Below are positions 1-10,162 of a stretch of 64,000 nucleotides of DNA, in pieces; positions within the stretch are counted from its first letter, which is position 1, and each line of letters starts with the position of its first letter. The notes under the pieces are model-generated. The model did no database searches. It worked only from the letters and a program-made list of their open reading frames with translations, and was not told the origin of the DNA. The position numbers and the translations under genes were made by a program. The stretch spans positions 11,036,001 to 11,100,000 of the forward strand of contig CM082593.2 of NCBI GenBank assembly GCA_040954595.2. The letters are read 5' to 3'. The DNA is from Balanoglossus misakiensis (Eukaryota; Hemichordata).

Positions 1-540
1 GAATAAGAAATACACAGGTATTTAGCGTTCTATTCAATACCTACAATAGATAAAAGGGTGTCGGTCTGTATGCGACAATCTTCAATGTTCTTATGAGCAC
101 AAGGCTTTATTCAGGGAACGTTTTACAGTAAGAATTATATGATATAAACTGAATAAGTTTGTTGTCTGTCAACTCTTCTGTCTTTGTCTTACCGATACGG
201 TTCTAACCGCGAACACTGAGGCTTCTCTGCTCGTACACAGTATAAATCAATGGATGATAAAATGCGCCCTCTTTTGGTGAACTCTTCCTACCGCCCGACC
301 TTCTACCTTACATTAAGGCATGTAGGGCGGTCAGGTAGATGGCAGTGTATTGCAAGCGTCTCTTGCATATTTTTTTCCGCCAGGAATGGCATACATTCGT
401 TTTTGGCGACACCACAACTGCTGGAACTTCTCGAAAAATTGAGAGCCGGATTTCATAAATGCTCATGTTTTCCGAAGGGCTGAAAGAAGATCCAGAGTGG
501 AATATTTAAATTTGCCTGTGGCAGACATCATAGTGGCTGC
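1..540. other. No gene recognised
   Basis: Mixed-composition sequence. A 77-codon open frame at 250-483 has no recognisable domain and no splice or promoter context, so it is not called. No repeat shared with the rest of the window was noticed. Confidence 0.5.
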
Positions 541-544
541 CAGT

Positions 545-715
545 TATTCTATTTCTTGTGCAAGAGATAGTATCTTGTTCCAGCGAGATGTTTTCTCGTG
601 TGCACGAGAAACATGCTATCTCGTGCATATCTCGTGCGCACGAGAAAATTGCGAGCGCACTCGTGTTCACGAGAAAATATCACATGCACACGTAAGTCGT
701 GCGCACGAGATAAAA
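545..715. repeat. Cluster of short CTCGTG/CACGAG palindromes
   Basis: About five near-palindromic sites occur in 170 bp. The most perfect is TCTCGTGCGCACGAGA at 630-645. Related sites lie at about 551-566, 592-611, 660-675 and 696-711. The half site CTCGTG/CACGAG is constant while the centre varies (GTGTGCAC, GCGC, TTCA). The spacing is irregular, so this is not a simple tandem repeat. The role is unknown; it could be a degenerate minisatellite or a cluster of binding sites for a dimeric protein. Confidence 0.6.
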
Positions 716-806
716 AAATGTGCCCTGTAGTCTTTCTTAGGACATGGTAGTGTGACGTCGCATTGTAATTAACGGACGATCTTGGAAATTCGGCTATTAA
801 TGGTGA

Positions 807-1139
807 ATGGACTTTCGCCTCCTTCGAACAACAACAGAGACTGACGTCGCAACAATGACAGAAAAAGTGAAGCAAATGGCCGACAAAACGAAGAGAATCG
901 GAAAACGGGCAGGATCCTCGGCACAGACATCTGGGAATAATACCACCACATCAAATAGAACGACGAGTAGTGCAGGACAAACCGCCACCAGTGACTATGA
1001 CAACAAGTCTGAAGGCGATGCTGGCGAACCCTTGCACAATACAACTACAGTCCTACAGAGAAATGCAGCCCAGCGCCACTCAAGATTTTCCATTCCTGGT
1101 CTGGCAGCAGCCAAAATATGCTGTTGTTTTTTCTCTTAG
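807..1139 (+). CDS. Hypothetical Thr/Ser/Lys-rich reading frame, very uncertain
   Basis: An open frame of 110 codons with a second ATG at codon 17. The middle is rich in Thr, Ser, Asn, Lys and Gly, and the end is a hydrophobic/Cys run (KICCCFFS). No family is recognised. The opposite strand has a hydrophobic open frame over the same bases, so the openness may be chance. It could be a first exon, since a GT-rich continuation was not resolved, or nothing at all. It is listed because it is one of few reading frames here without an obvious repeat origin. Confidence 0.15.
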   Translation: MDFRLLRTTTETDVATMTEKVKQMADKTKRIGKRAGSSAQTSGNNTTTSNRTTSSAGQTATSDYDNKSEGDAGEPLHNTTTVLQRNAAQRHSRFSIPGLAAAKICCCFFS

Positions 1140-1737
1140 AAGCGACCTCAGTCTGAGCTGCATGAGAATAAACTGTAGGTTGGGAATACAACAAAAAAAC
1201 ACGCAGTCGCTGCGGTCAACACGTAGCTATTAGTTTCGGTTTTATGTTCGCTACAGCTCGGAAACCAAAATGTGGTACAACTTCAAGCTACATAAACTGG
1301 AAAGCATAGTACGTGCAGAGCAGACCATGGTGACGAAAGCAGGTATTCTAGGTCGTAAGATAAAAACACGGCGCTAGAAAAACAGTCATCAAAAGTTGCA
1401 CGTGTTCCCCGGCCACAAATAATGTAATTGTTGGCGCACAGAAAGTCCAGTCGATAAACGTTTACGCTATAGAAACTCACTCTCTCAGCAAAAGTCTGAC
1501 ACCCTCGTCAATGACAAAACGCAAACCGAGCTGGGTATGATCAAGTCAAACATAGGGCCAATCCCCACTCTATGTTTTATTATTTTCCACATACGATGGT
1601 TCTAAATAAAAATGTACCTATTTGAAATGCTTACCGAGGTAAGATCATTGAAAGTTTTCAAACGTTGATGACAAATGTATAACTGATTTTTTTACAAATG
1701 AATAATCGCGCACTTGCATGTTATTTTCTCTATACCA
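1140..1737. other. No gene recognised
   Basis: No supported exon, RNA gene or repeat was seen. Two short open frames (1283-1480 minus; up to 1233 plus) lack any domain signature. Confidence 0.5.
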
Positions 1738-1890
1738 GACACCGCGCGCGCGCCGTTGGCAAAAAAAAACGCGGAAAATTATTGAGCATGCGCAGTCGAT
1801 ACTTCACATTGTAAACAAGATGGCGTCGCTGCCTATGCTTCTGGACCGCTGTCGCCTGACTATGTCGGCAAAGAAGAGACGAATTTAACC
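1738..1890 (+). promoter_or_regulatory. CpG-rich promoter-like patch with NRF1-like and YY1-like sites
   Basis: A (CG)n-rich start (ACCGCGCGCGCGCCG, from about 1740) is followed by GCATGCGCAGT near 1785, which resembles half of the NRF1 consensus. AACAAGATGGCGTCGC at about 1814 combines a good translation-start context with the YY1-like core AAGATGGCG. The ATG at 1819 opens only 22 codons before a stop, and no convincing GT donor was seen inside it. It may be a TATA-less promoter with a very short ORF, or a transposon-borne YY1 site, since similar ATGGCCGCC motifs recur in repeats of this window. Confidence 0.3.
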
Positions 1891-1945
1891 ATGCAACGCC
1901 ATATCGGAAGACAGAATGATCGCGAGATGAAACCGGGCTATCCAA

Positions 1946-2487
1946 CGATTAGGCAGCCATGTTGACTGATTGGTATGTCGCCGAAGTAATTATTTGCCAT
2001 TGATTTGTTTACCAGAAACGGTTTGCCTTTGGAACACATTTGGCCTCACCGAAATTGATTTCAGAGGTTTTTTCCCAAAAACTAATGACGTTCGTCTTCA
2101 CCTGAGTGCGAGGATGGATTGAAGGGACACAAGCTTTTGTAGCCACCAATATTTTGACACTCTTTATATCAATGTTGAGCTGGCATATTTGCTCCAATAT
2201 GATGTAGTGTACCTGTTGCATTGAAATGAAGCTGTAATAATATTACAGTGCAATCTAGTCCTTTGGGTTAATAGGAAAACGAGGTCAATAAATGACAGGT
2301 TTATTTAAATACAGGATATATTTATCACAAGCACTTATGCATATGTATGAGATACTTATTTATTTTTAATTTATTTTTTATTTTTTATTTATTTTGTACG
2401 TTCAGGTAATCATATGGATTTGTATGGAATCACATACACATTAATTGAAGACTATCATATCACAGAAGTCGAGCCGCCAGATGTGTA
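1946..2487. other. No gene recognised; AT-rich tract
   Basis: Contains an A/T run of TTTATT units at about 2357-2395. No exon or repeat partner was noticed. Confidence 0.5.
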
Positions 2488-3285
2488 AGGTAACCATTTA
2501 GGTTTCATGACTAAGTTTGTTTAAGAATTCATAAAGCTACCCAATGAATGAATTTCCTTAAAATTTCACAAATGTGACAGAGTTTGCAGTTGTGCAAGAA
2601 AGTGTGTATTATTCACATAAGAATTTTTTCGTATGCATTTTTCTGATGGCAATGCATTTGACTGTAAACAAATATGGATGTCAGTTAGTAGTGCTATTTT
2701 GTCAGTGAAATGGCTTCATCATCATCCCTCCAACCAAAGTTGAAACAGAGTTGCAAATATTGCACAGCTTGAAATCATAAAATGTTGCAAAATTGAACCA
2801 ACCCTTTGGTCAACGATTATGTTCTTACAGCTATTATTAGAACCAGACAGTCTCAGGGAACAAGAGACATGGGCCTGATTTGCAAGTTGAGTTAGAACTG
2901 CCTTTGCCTGCCCACGGACGCCCCAATTTCAGCAAAAATTATTGCATTAAAATATGAGTATGGAGAACTATGCTCTGTGTTTCTTTTGTTAGCTTACATA
3001 GCTGTTGTCATTCTAGTTTTTCCTCCGTCCTGTGAGCAGAGTTTCAGTTGCGAAAACCGACAGTTCTCAAAGTACAAAAGTACACCTAAATTGCCTCGGT
3101 GATGAGCATGCAGAATTTATCTGATGCTTCTTACTGGCAGAAGGACCCCACCAGTTGCAGATTGTGAATTCCATGGCACAAGGGAATTTACGCTTTGCGT
3201 TCAAATATAAATAATTAAATCCTGTAAAATTATTCTATATGTTATTTATTGATGATTCAAAAGTGTTATGACTGATTGTGTTAGA
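2488..3285 (+). repeat. Left arm of a ~7.7-kb foldback structure
   Basis: The arm reads as the reverse complement of 9372-10162. The outer end GGTAACCATTTAG (about 2490) matches the complement of CTAAGTGGTTACC near 10150. The inner end, through GATGATTCAAAAGTGTTATG (about 3251), matches the complement of the sequence near 9385. Part of the outer arm recurs in direct orientation at 63430-63640, so the arm is a member of a dispersed family. No coding capacity. Confidence 0.75.
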
Positions 3286-3930
3286 GTACCTGTATTCCAT
3301 ATAAGCATGCTGTCAGTGCACATCCGATTGATAACAATTTCACATTTTTAAAAATTTGCTTCTCTGAATAATTATGAATACATAAAACTTCATATGATAT
3401 AAATTGTCCTGATTTGTAAACATTAAACCCCGATGCGTGGTATAAAAGACCCCCCAAATCAGTGGCGAATCTTAATGCCGTTTGACTGACAACAGACAAC
3501 ACCAACGATCTTGGCTCTAACGATCTTGGCTCTATGAAAATCGGCCCAAACAGATCCAAGCATAAAGAATTACACCACACAACGACAGTGGTTGGCTTTA
3601 TAAACACACACAACATAAAGTTATCGATGAAAAAGTACACGAGCTTTTGAAACAACGATGATTTTGGGAGAAATCTGGTTTCAGTGCTTTTCAGAAGCAT
3701 CCCTGGGAAACAATAACCACGCCATTCAAACAGCTGTCAATCGCATAGAAGTGTAAAGTGTTCAATTATTTTCTATGTACATGAGATCAATTACACAGTT
3801 ATTATGCACGACGACCACTCCCAAATAAACAACTGTACAAACACACGTTAATCCGAACCCCAGTACTTTCCGCACCGGGGTTTAAGGCCTAATGCTAGTG
3901 TCACAACATTGATTACCAGACCGTTTCCCT

Positions 3931-3962
3931 ATGTATGTATGTATGTATGTATGTATGTATGC
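3931..3962. repeat. (ATGT)n microsatellite
   Basis: About eight perfect ATGT units, followed by GT-rich sequence to about 4000. Confidence 0.9.
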
Positions 3963-4319
3963 AGCCATGTATGCATGTGTTTGTGTGTGTGTGTACATGT
4001 GTGTCTGCATGTTACATGTATATATGGATGTATGTCTGCCCTGATCCAAAACATGAAACCACGCTTTTTTTATTTTGGTGTGTAGATGGGATTTTGCTTA
4101 AATGAAGTTGTCATTGCAAAAATACGCAAATAACCTGTGAAATATGTGGAATTGATCAAAACTCAACAACTGGTTAGACTGCTTTGAACATTTGTATGCA
4201 TGTAGGTAATGTCATCATACCTGATATACTTTGAGTTTATATCGTGAATTGTCTATTTTTTATGCAATTATTTTGTCTTGTTTTACCATTTGAAAAAAAA
4301 TCTTTTCCTCTTAAAGAGA

Positions 4320-4740
4320 TTGGCTGATTTCTTTAGAATTTAGTATGACACTTCCGGTAGGTGATCATAGTTGGTTTTGTTTAAATTGTCGCAGAATTTG
4401 TAATCTGTCATTTTTGGTCAAAATTCATTTTCTGAGAAACTCCTTAGATTGCTTTTAAATTTTGGTATGCTTGTTCCAAGAGGTAACCCAAGTAATGTTG
4501 TATATCATTTTGGTGAAATTTACATATTGTGGTCTTGGGGCAATTTTTGCAATTTGTATTCTTTGAAACTACTAGTCAGATTGCTTTCAACTTTGGTAGG
4601 CGTGGTGATTGAAGTAGATATTATACAATTTGTTGATAGTTGGATAGATGTGGTTTGAGGCAGTTTTTGTCATTGTTGAATGTTGTTTTCCCTAAAATAC
4701 TTGTCTGGTTCCTTTGAAATGTTCTTACAGAAGGTCATAT
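4320..4740 (+). repeat. Degenerate ~120-bp repeat units
   Basis: Recurring phrases of the type GATTGCTTT(T/C)AA(A/C)TTTGGTA followed by CTTG/GTGG text repeat at about 120-bp spacing (near 4334, 4449, 4580 and 4693). Related units occur at 8760-9070 and 38690-38960. Noncoding. Confidence 0.45.
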
Positions 4741-5059
4741 CTGCTTGCCAATGTCACATGATTTTTCCCATGAACACAGACATACCTAATTTTGTGTAAT
4801 CCCCAGATGGGACCACAGTGTGTAATAACCTGACCAACAGTGACTAGTATATCCTGTGTGTTATACAGTACTTCTCACAAGGTTGAAGTACATGTAGACT
4901 GTTGATGATTTTTTGCGATTCTTCAGAAACTTACAATACAGAGTCTAATGTGGTAACGTCCATGGTCACATTAGTCCTGTTTCAAAATGACCTACATTAC
5001 ACGTCCTATACACATGTATTGCATGTTTTGATTGGTTTATCCGCTTCTCTTAGGTCCAC

Positions 5060-5340
5060 TTGCGGCACGCTGATTGGAGGGACCTTGTAGGTTAGGTCTT
5101 ATTATTATGTATTATTCACTAGACCTTGTAGGTTAGGTCTTATTACTATGCATTTTTCGCTTTACAGCTCCCTGATTGGTTAACGTGTCAGTCTGGTCCC
5201 CCATGTGTTCACTGCCTCATAATACAGGACCTTGTAGGTTAGGTCATATTAATATGTATTTATTCACCATACAGCTCCCTGATTGGTTAACGTGTCAGTC
5301 TGGTCTCCCAGTGTTCACTGCCTCATTGTGAAATGTCCCA
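5060..5340 (+). repeat. Partly triplicated module with CCTTGTAGGTTAGGTC and CTGATTGGTTAA
   Basis: The phrase ACCTTGTAGGTTAGGTC appears three times (about 5082, 5124, 5229). A longer piece containing CAGCTCCCTGATTGGTTAACG appears twice (about 5166 and 5272). CTGATTGG contains an inverted CCAAT box. The same module lies in opposite orientation at 6155-6300. Confidence 0.7.
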
Positions 5341-6154
5341 TGTGCTTCCTGGCTAGCGTTGTGGTAACACATTATTCGGGATGTCCGCAGATCATTCATT
5401 AATTTTCTGAGAAATAGCCTGACTGATACTATCTCCAACATAAACCGCACCCTGGAAAGATTAAATGATTTTTAGATGGACTTTGAAAATCTGATTAACA
5501 CATCTAAGCATTTTTGCTAACAGTTGTATATTTTCTTAAATCACCCTCCTACTTCTCATCATCAATATTATTATTGTTGTTTTACTATTTTAAAGTAAAT
5601 TTGTTTTGACGTAGATGTTGTGAAAAGGAGTACGTTGTCCGTTTATACATTCGTATATTGTCTTCATAAAAATGGAACTATGACGGTGCAGCTTCGTGAA
5701 AGAAGTACAATAAAAGTAATCATACCTGTAAAGCAACTAATGAGGTATCCCAATTAAAGAAATGCAATGCTATTCTAAACAGTTCTATTGTAAGATATTT
5801 TTGGTTTGCTCGAATGAATAGCACACACTTCGTATTCAGCCAGGTGTTACACGAAGTGATGCGCTGAAAAGCATTACGTAACAAAACACTAGCCCATTTC
5901 AACAAACCGCCACTGGAAATAAAATAAAAAAATTCTCCTGGCAATTTTTATTTCGAGTATCTAGTTCACAGTATCACAAAAAAATGCCATGAATAGTGAA
6001 GGAAAGGTTAAATCCAATCATTATATGAGTGCCTTTCTTTATACACTGGGATCGAGCTTCGACAACGCGCAGGCAGCATGCCAGACAGAATACGACAACT
6101 GTATTCAGAAGGACAAAAGACTTTGCATAACGAGGCAGTGAAAATTGGAGACCT

Positions 6155-6300
6155 ACACATTAACCAATCAGGGAGCTGTAAAGTGAATAATACATAGTAA
6201 TAAGACCTAACCTACAAGGTCTAGTGAATAATACATAATAATAAGACCTAACACATAAGGTCCCTCCAATCACCGTGCCTCAAGTGGACCTAAGATTACC
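6155..6300 (-). repeat. Inverted copy of the 5060-5340 module
   Basis: ACCAATCAGGGAGCTGTAAAG and two copies of AGACCTAACCTACAAGGT-type text are the reverse complement of the module at 5060-5340. The two copies form an inverted pair about 0.8 kb apart near the centre of the large foldback. Confidence 0.7.
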
Positions 6301-6394
6301 AGATGGACCAATCACAGATGTCGGTACATATGTCATGGACCTGACTTATGAAACATGACTATTCAGAACTACCTAGTCTATGCCCGGCAGTGTT

Positions 6395-6480
6395 CTGTCC
6401 GCTTTGCTTCCAAAACTAATGTCTGGCCTCACTCATGCCACTTGCCCAATAAACTAATACCCCTTGCTGGGAATTATGAT
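6395..6480 (+). repeat. Repeat shared with 25995-26085
   Basis: The stretch running from CCAAAACTAATGTC to CCCCTTGCTGGGAATT is found, diverged and reversed, at 25995-26085 inside an intron of the membrane-protein gene. It includes the phrase CACTCATGCCACT. This marks it as a dispersed repeat and argues against the overlapping 60-codon open frame being a gene. Confidence 0.5.
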
Positions 6481-6889
6481 GTAACTAGCGTCGCTTTGAA
6501 GCCTATCACATTACTGAACAGTGTTGATTTGGTGTAAGATTATAGTGAAGGCAGGGCTTATTACATTGAAAATGCTACCCAACCTTAATTACACGTATGT
6601 ATATCCTTTGTCTAATCATTGGAAAAACAATGTACATGTACCAAAGACTAAGTAGCTATTTGAAGGTGAATCGCAAGTGGGCACTTTCATTACTTAACCT
6701 CAAGCAGTCGGTTAGCTACCGTATACTAAGACAAACATTCCTGGTGTAATTAACATCACTGTCATTAGTAATATCTATCTCCAATCAGTATCAGTTCTGC
6801 CTTTATGTTATTTTAAGTCAATTGTCAAGGTTCATGTACATATATTACAGCTTAACTGTCTTGTCAAAAACTTACGCATGTACATGTAC

Positions 6890-7185
6890 CTAATTCTAGG
6901 CTTACCTGTAGGGTTAGAGATACAGTGTTTTATATTAATATGCATTAATATGAAACTAAAATTTGATGGTTAATTTAAGACCCCCCTGAGCAATGGTAAC
7001 CTCGTTAAATATGTGCATATCTAATTCTAGGCTATTCAGCTGAAGTAGAAACCTGGACATGGACAACTTCGGGGTCAAAATCTTTTGACAAACATTTGTG
7101 TGATCTTGGGTAAACTTTGACCTACATTCCTATATTTTAGCATCCGGAGCAGATACAACCTTGACACTTGGAGTGATGGAACTAT
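6890..7185 (+). repeat. Nested inverted repeat, left copy
   Basis: It reads GGGTTAGAGATACAG...CTTGGAGTGATGGAACT and is the reverse complement of 7812-8098. The two copies flank a ~630-bp centre that carries two imperfect direct repeats (GAGCCAATGACGGG / GTGCCAATGACGGG). It contains a decayed AGGTCAAAG-type motif related to the repeats at 32.3-34 kb. Confidence 0.7.
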
Positions 7186-7811
7186 TTGATTGAGTATTAT
7201 GTCTTGCCTCATTAATTATGTACTTACCTAATGCCAGCCTAACCAATAGGGCTGGAAGTCTGGCTTTTTGGACATGATAAATTTGAGATCAACATTTTTC
7301 TACAGCAGCCAGCCTTCTCTTAAAAAGAATGGACAATATAAAGGCTTTGATGGTATACTGAACTTTTGACTCCCTCCCTGAGACTGTGTGCCAATGACGG
7401 GATAGCCTACTCAGCGTTGGGTAGATCCTAAGAAGGCCTCAGCCAGGCATCAAATACAAAAAGCGGAAATCCAAGCTTTAATGGTGGGTTACATCGTTAA
7501 CTTCCCTGCAGAGCTGATTTCTCAGACTGTGAGCCAATGACGGGTAAAGCCCCTAGGTAGGGGCCACCTAAGACAGGCCGGTCATGCTTTAATCACAAAG
7601 AAGGGCAAGTTTAGTCTTACCACAACTTTGTCTGCTGTATATGCTTCATAAAGATTGCAGAGTATTTTGAGAATACATTGTGTTAAGGCAGTGTGACCAG
7701 CTAAAAAGTACTGGCAAACACAGCCAATGTGTAATGAAAAACATCTAATTTGGCTGAATAAAAGACATAAAACACAGCAAAAGCACTGTGACTAGCTGAG
7801 ACATAATACTC

Positions 7812-8098
7812 CATTATGCAGTTCCATCACTCCAAGTGTCAGGGATGTATCTGTGCCGGATGCCAAGATATAGGAATGTAGGTCAAAGTTTACCCAAGAT
7901 CACCCAACATTTTGTCAAAAGATTTTGACCCCAAAGTTGTCCATGTCCAGGTTTCTACCGCAACTGGATAGCCTAGAATTAGATATGTACATATTTAATG
8001 AGGTTACCATGGATCAAGGCAGTCCTAAGTAAACCATCAAATTTTTAGTTTCATGTTAATTCATGTTAATATAAAACGCTGTATCTCTAACCCACTGG
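7812..8098 (-). repeat. Nested inverted repeat, right copy
   Basis: Reverse complement of 6890-7185 with scattered substitutions. With its partner it makes a ~1.2-kb foldback inside the larger one. This suggests insertion of a separate foldback element into the first. Confidence 0.7.
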
Positions 8099-8759
8099 TA
8101 TGCCATTCTGTGTTTCATGCTACCCAATATGGGTAAGTAGGTAAAAAGTCACCCTAGGCCATTTGAAATTTTGCTGAAAAAATCACGTCTCTTACATATG
8201 TACATTTGGTAAAAGGGAAATTTTAATCACGGAGTAGAACATATTCATAAAAAATATTTGAGGGAAAGAAGGAAGTTTTTCATAGCTTTGGTGCGTCAAA
8301 TAGTAGAGAGGTTCCCTTGTTATCCTTAGACTCAAACTCAGAGTTTCCAATCTTTCAGTATTTTCATGATATTACTTTCCATCTTAGATTTGTTCATCTA
8401 AACAAACTGACTGATAGGTATACATGAACATTTTATTGACTAATGAATGTGCCTGTATGTTGCAATTTAAAGAAGTCAGATATTAAACGAGCGCCACACC
8501 TGTTTTAATCAGCCTCCATATGGAGGGTACACATCGCAGAGAGATGACAAACCCCATGCAAATTCAAGTAATATGGCTCAATGGTGCTGATTTTAAAGGA
8601 TAGGTGGATGATTTGAAAAATGTTATTGTGGAAAAAGATGTGTAAAATTTGGCAGCTTGTGAGGCTTTAATTGTAAAATCTTTGAAATGTGTTTTACTCT
8701 TTAGGTCCAATTTTGTATATGTCAATATACCATTGGGACCAATGTGAAATTGTTCTAAA

Positions 8760-9070
8760 CTCAGAAACTCAAGAAGGTACTGGTCAGATTGCTTTAGAAA
8801 TTGGTGTGTATTTATGTTATTGAGACTTTATACAGATTTTATTTTTCATTTTTGAAGTATATTTTGGGGTGATTTTGGTCGTCATATACTCAGAAACCTC
8901 TACCCACATTTTTTTTAAAATTTGGTTTGCATGTTCTTAGGTGTGATTTTATGACAATTTAACAAACCCAGTGATGGAAGTGACAATATTTTTTTTTTTT
9001 TTTTGGCAATTACTGCCATTTTTGTCTGATTGCTTTGCAATTTAGTTTGCAGTTTCTAGGGAATTCTTAC
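8760..9070 (+). repeat. Degenerate ~120-bp units with a poly-T run
   Basis: CAGATTGCTTTAGAAATTGGTG and CTGATTGCTTTGCAATTTAG-type phrases match the units at 4320-4740. A run of about 18 T lies at about 8988-9004. Confidence 0.4.
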
Positions 9071-9371
9071 TGTGGTGCACAAAATTCACAAAGGTGATTT
9101 ACTATCCTCATGCGCTTTGTTGAACTGGCACCCTGTTGCAAAACAGACATTACAACACTCTTTGAATTGAATTCATAGCTACCAATTTTTCGGGGGTGTA
9201 GCACCTTTTTTATGCCTAAAACTTTGATCGAGAACTTCAAATTAAATGCAACCCTCCAAATATTTGCAATATTTCAGGTAAAATGATTTAATTTTAAAGC
9301 ATAAATTTTGATGTATTCATAATCATTAAGAGAAACACATTTTGAAAATAGAATATTAATCACACTAGCAG

Positions 9372-10162
9372 TCATAATACTTTTGAATCATCACTAAAGA
9401 ACATATAGAAAAATTAAACAGGTGTTAATTATTTATATTTGAACGCAAAGCGTAAATTCCCTTGTGCCATGGAATTGACAATCTGCAACTGGTGGGGTCC
9501 TTCTGCCAGTAAAAAGCATCAGATAAATTCTGCATGCTCATCACCGAGGCAATTTAGGTGTACTTTTGTACTTTAAGAACTGTCGGTTTTCGCAACTGAA
9601 ACTCTGTTCACAGGACAGAGGAAAAACTAGAATGACAACAGCTATGTAAGCTAACAAAAGGAACACAGAGCATAGTTCTCCATACTCACATTTTAATGCA
9701 ATAATTTTTGCTGAAACTGGGGCGTCCGTGGGCAGGCAAAGGCAGTTCTAACTCGACTTGCAAATAAGGCCCATGTCTCTTGTTCGCTGAGATTGTCTGG
9801 TTCTAATAATAGCTGTAAGAACTTGATCATTGACCGAACTGTTGGTTCAATTTTGCAACATTTTATGATTTCAAGCTGTGCAATATTTGCAACTCAGTTT
9901 CAACTTTGGTTGGAGGGATGATGATGAAGCCATTTCACTGACAAAATAGCGCTACTGACTGATGTCAATGTTTGTTTACAGTCAAATGCATTGCCATCAT
10001 AAAAATACATGTGAGAAATTTCTTATGTGTATGATACACACTTTTGTGCATGACTGCAAACTCTGTTACAGTTGTGAAATTCTAAGGGTTGAATTCATTG
10101 GGTAGAATTCATGTTTTTTGGATTCTTAAACAACCAGTCACGAAAGCTAAGTGGTTACCTCA
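9372..10162 (-). repeat. Right arm of the ~7.7-kb foldback structure
   Basis: Reverse complement of 2488-3285 over about 790 bp with small gaps. The outer end (CTAAGTGGTTACC) is continuous with a further dispersed repeat at 10100-11827, so the arm end is shared by at least two repeat arrangements. Confidence 0.75.

Larger units (their letters stand above)
3286..9371. other. Interior of the foldback: AT-rich, noncoding, nested repeats
   Basis: About 6.1 kb between the two arms with no transposase, RT or other recognisable coding sequence. It holds a short (ATGT)n tract, two sets of degenerate ~120-bp units (4320-4740; 8760-9070), a repeated CCAAT-bearing module (5060-5340 and inverted at 6155-6300) and a nested inverted pair (6890-7185/7812-8098). 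Open frames at 3281-3700 minus and 6355-6537 plus look like chance. Confidence 0.6.

Noticed and set aside
549-875. 108-codon minus-strand frame rich in Arg, His and Ala
   Set aside because: It reads through the CTCGTG/CACGAG palindromes; the repeated RAH/VHE text comes from them.
6355-6537. 60-codon plus-strand frame
   Set aside because: Its centre is a repeat also found, diverged, in an intron at 25995-26085.
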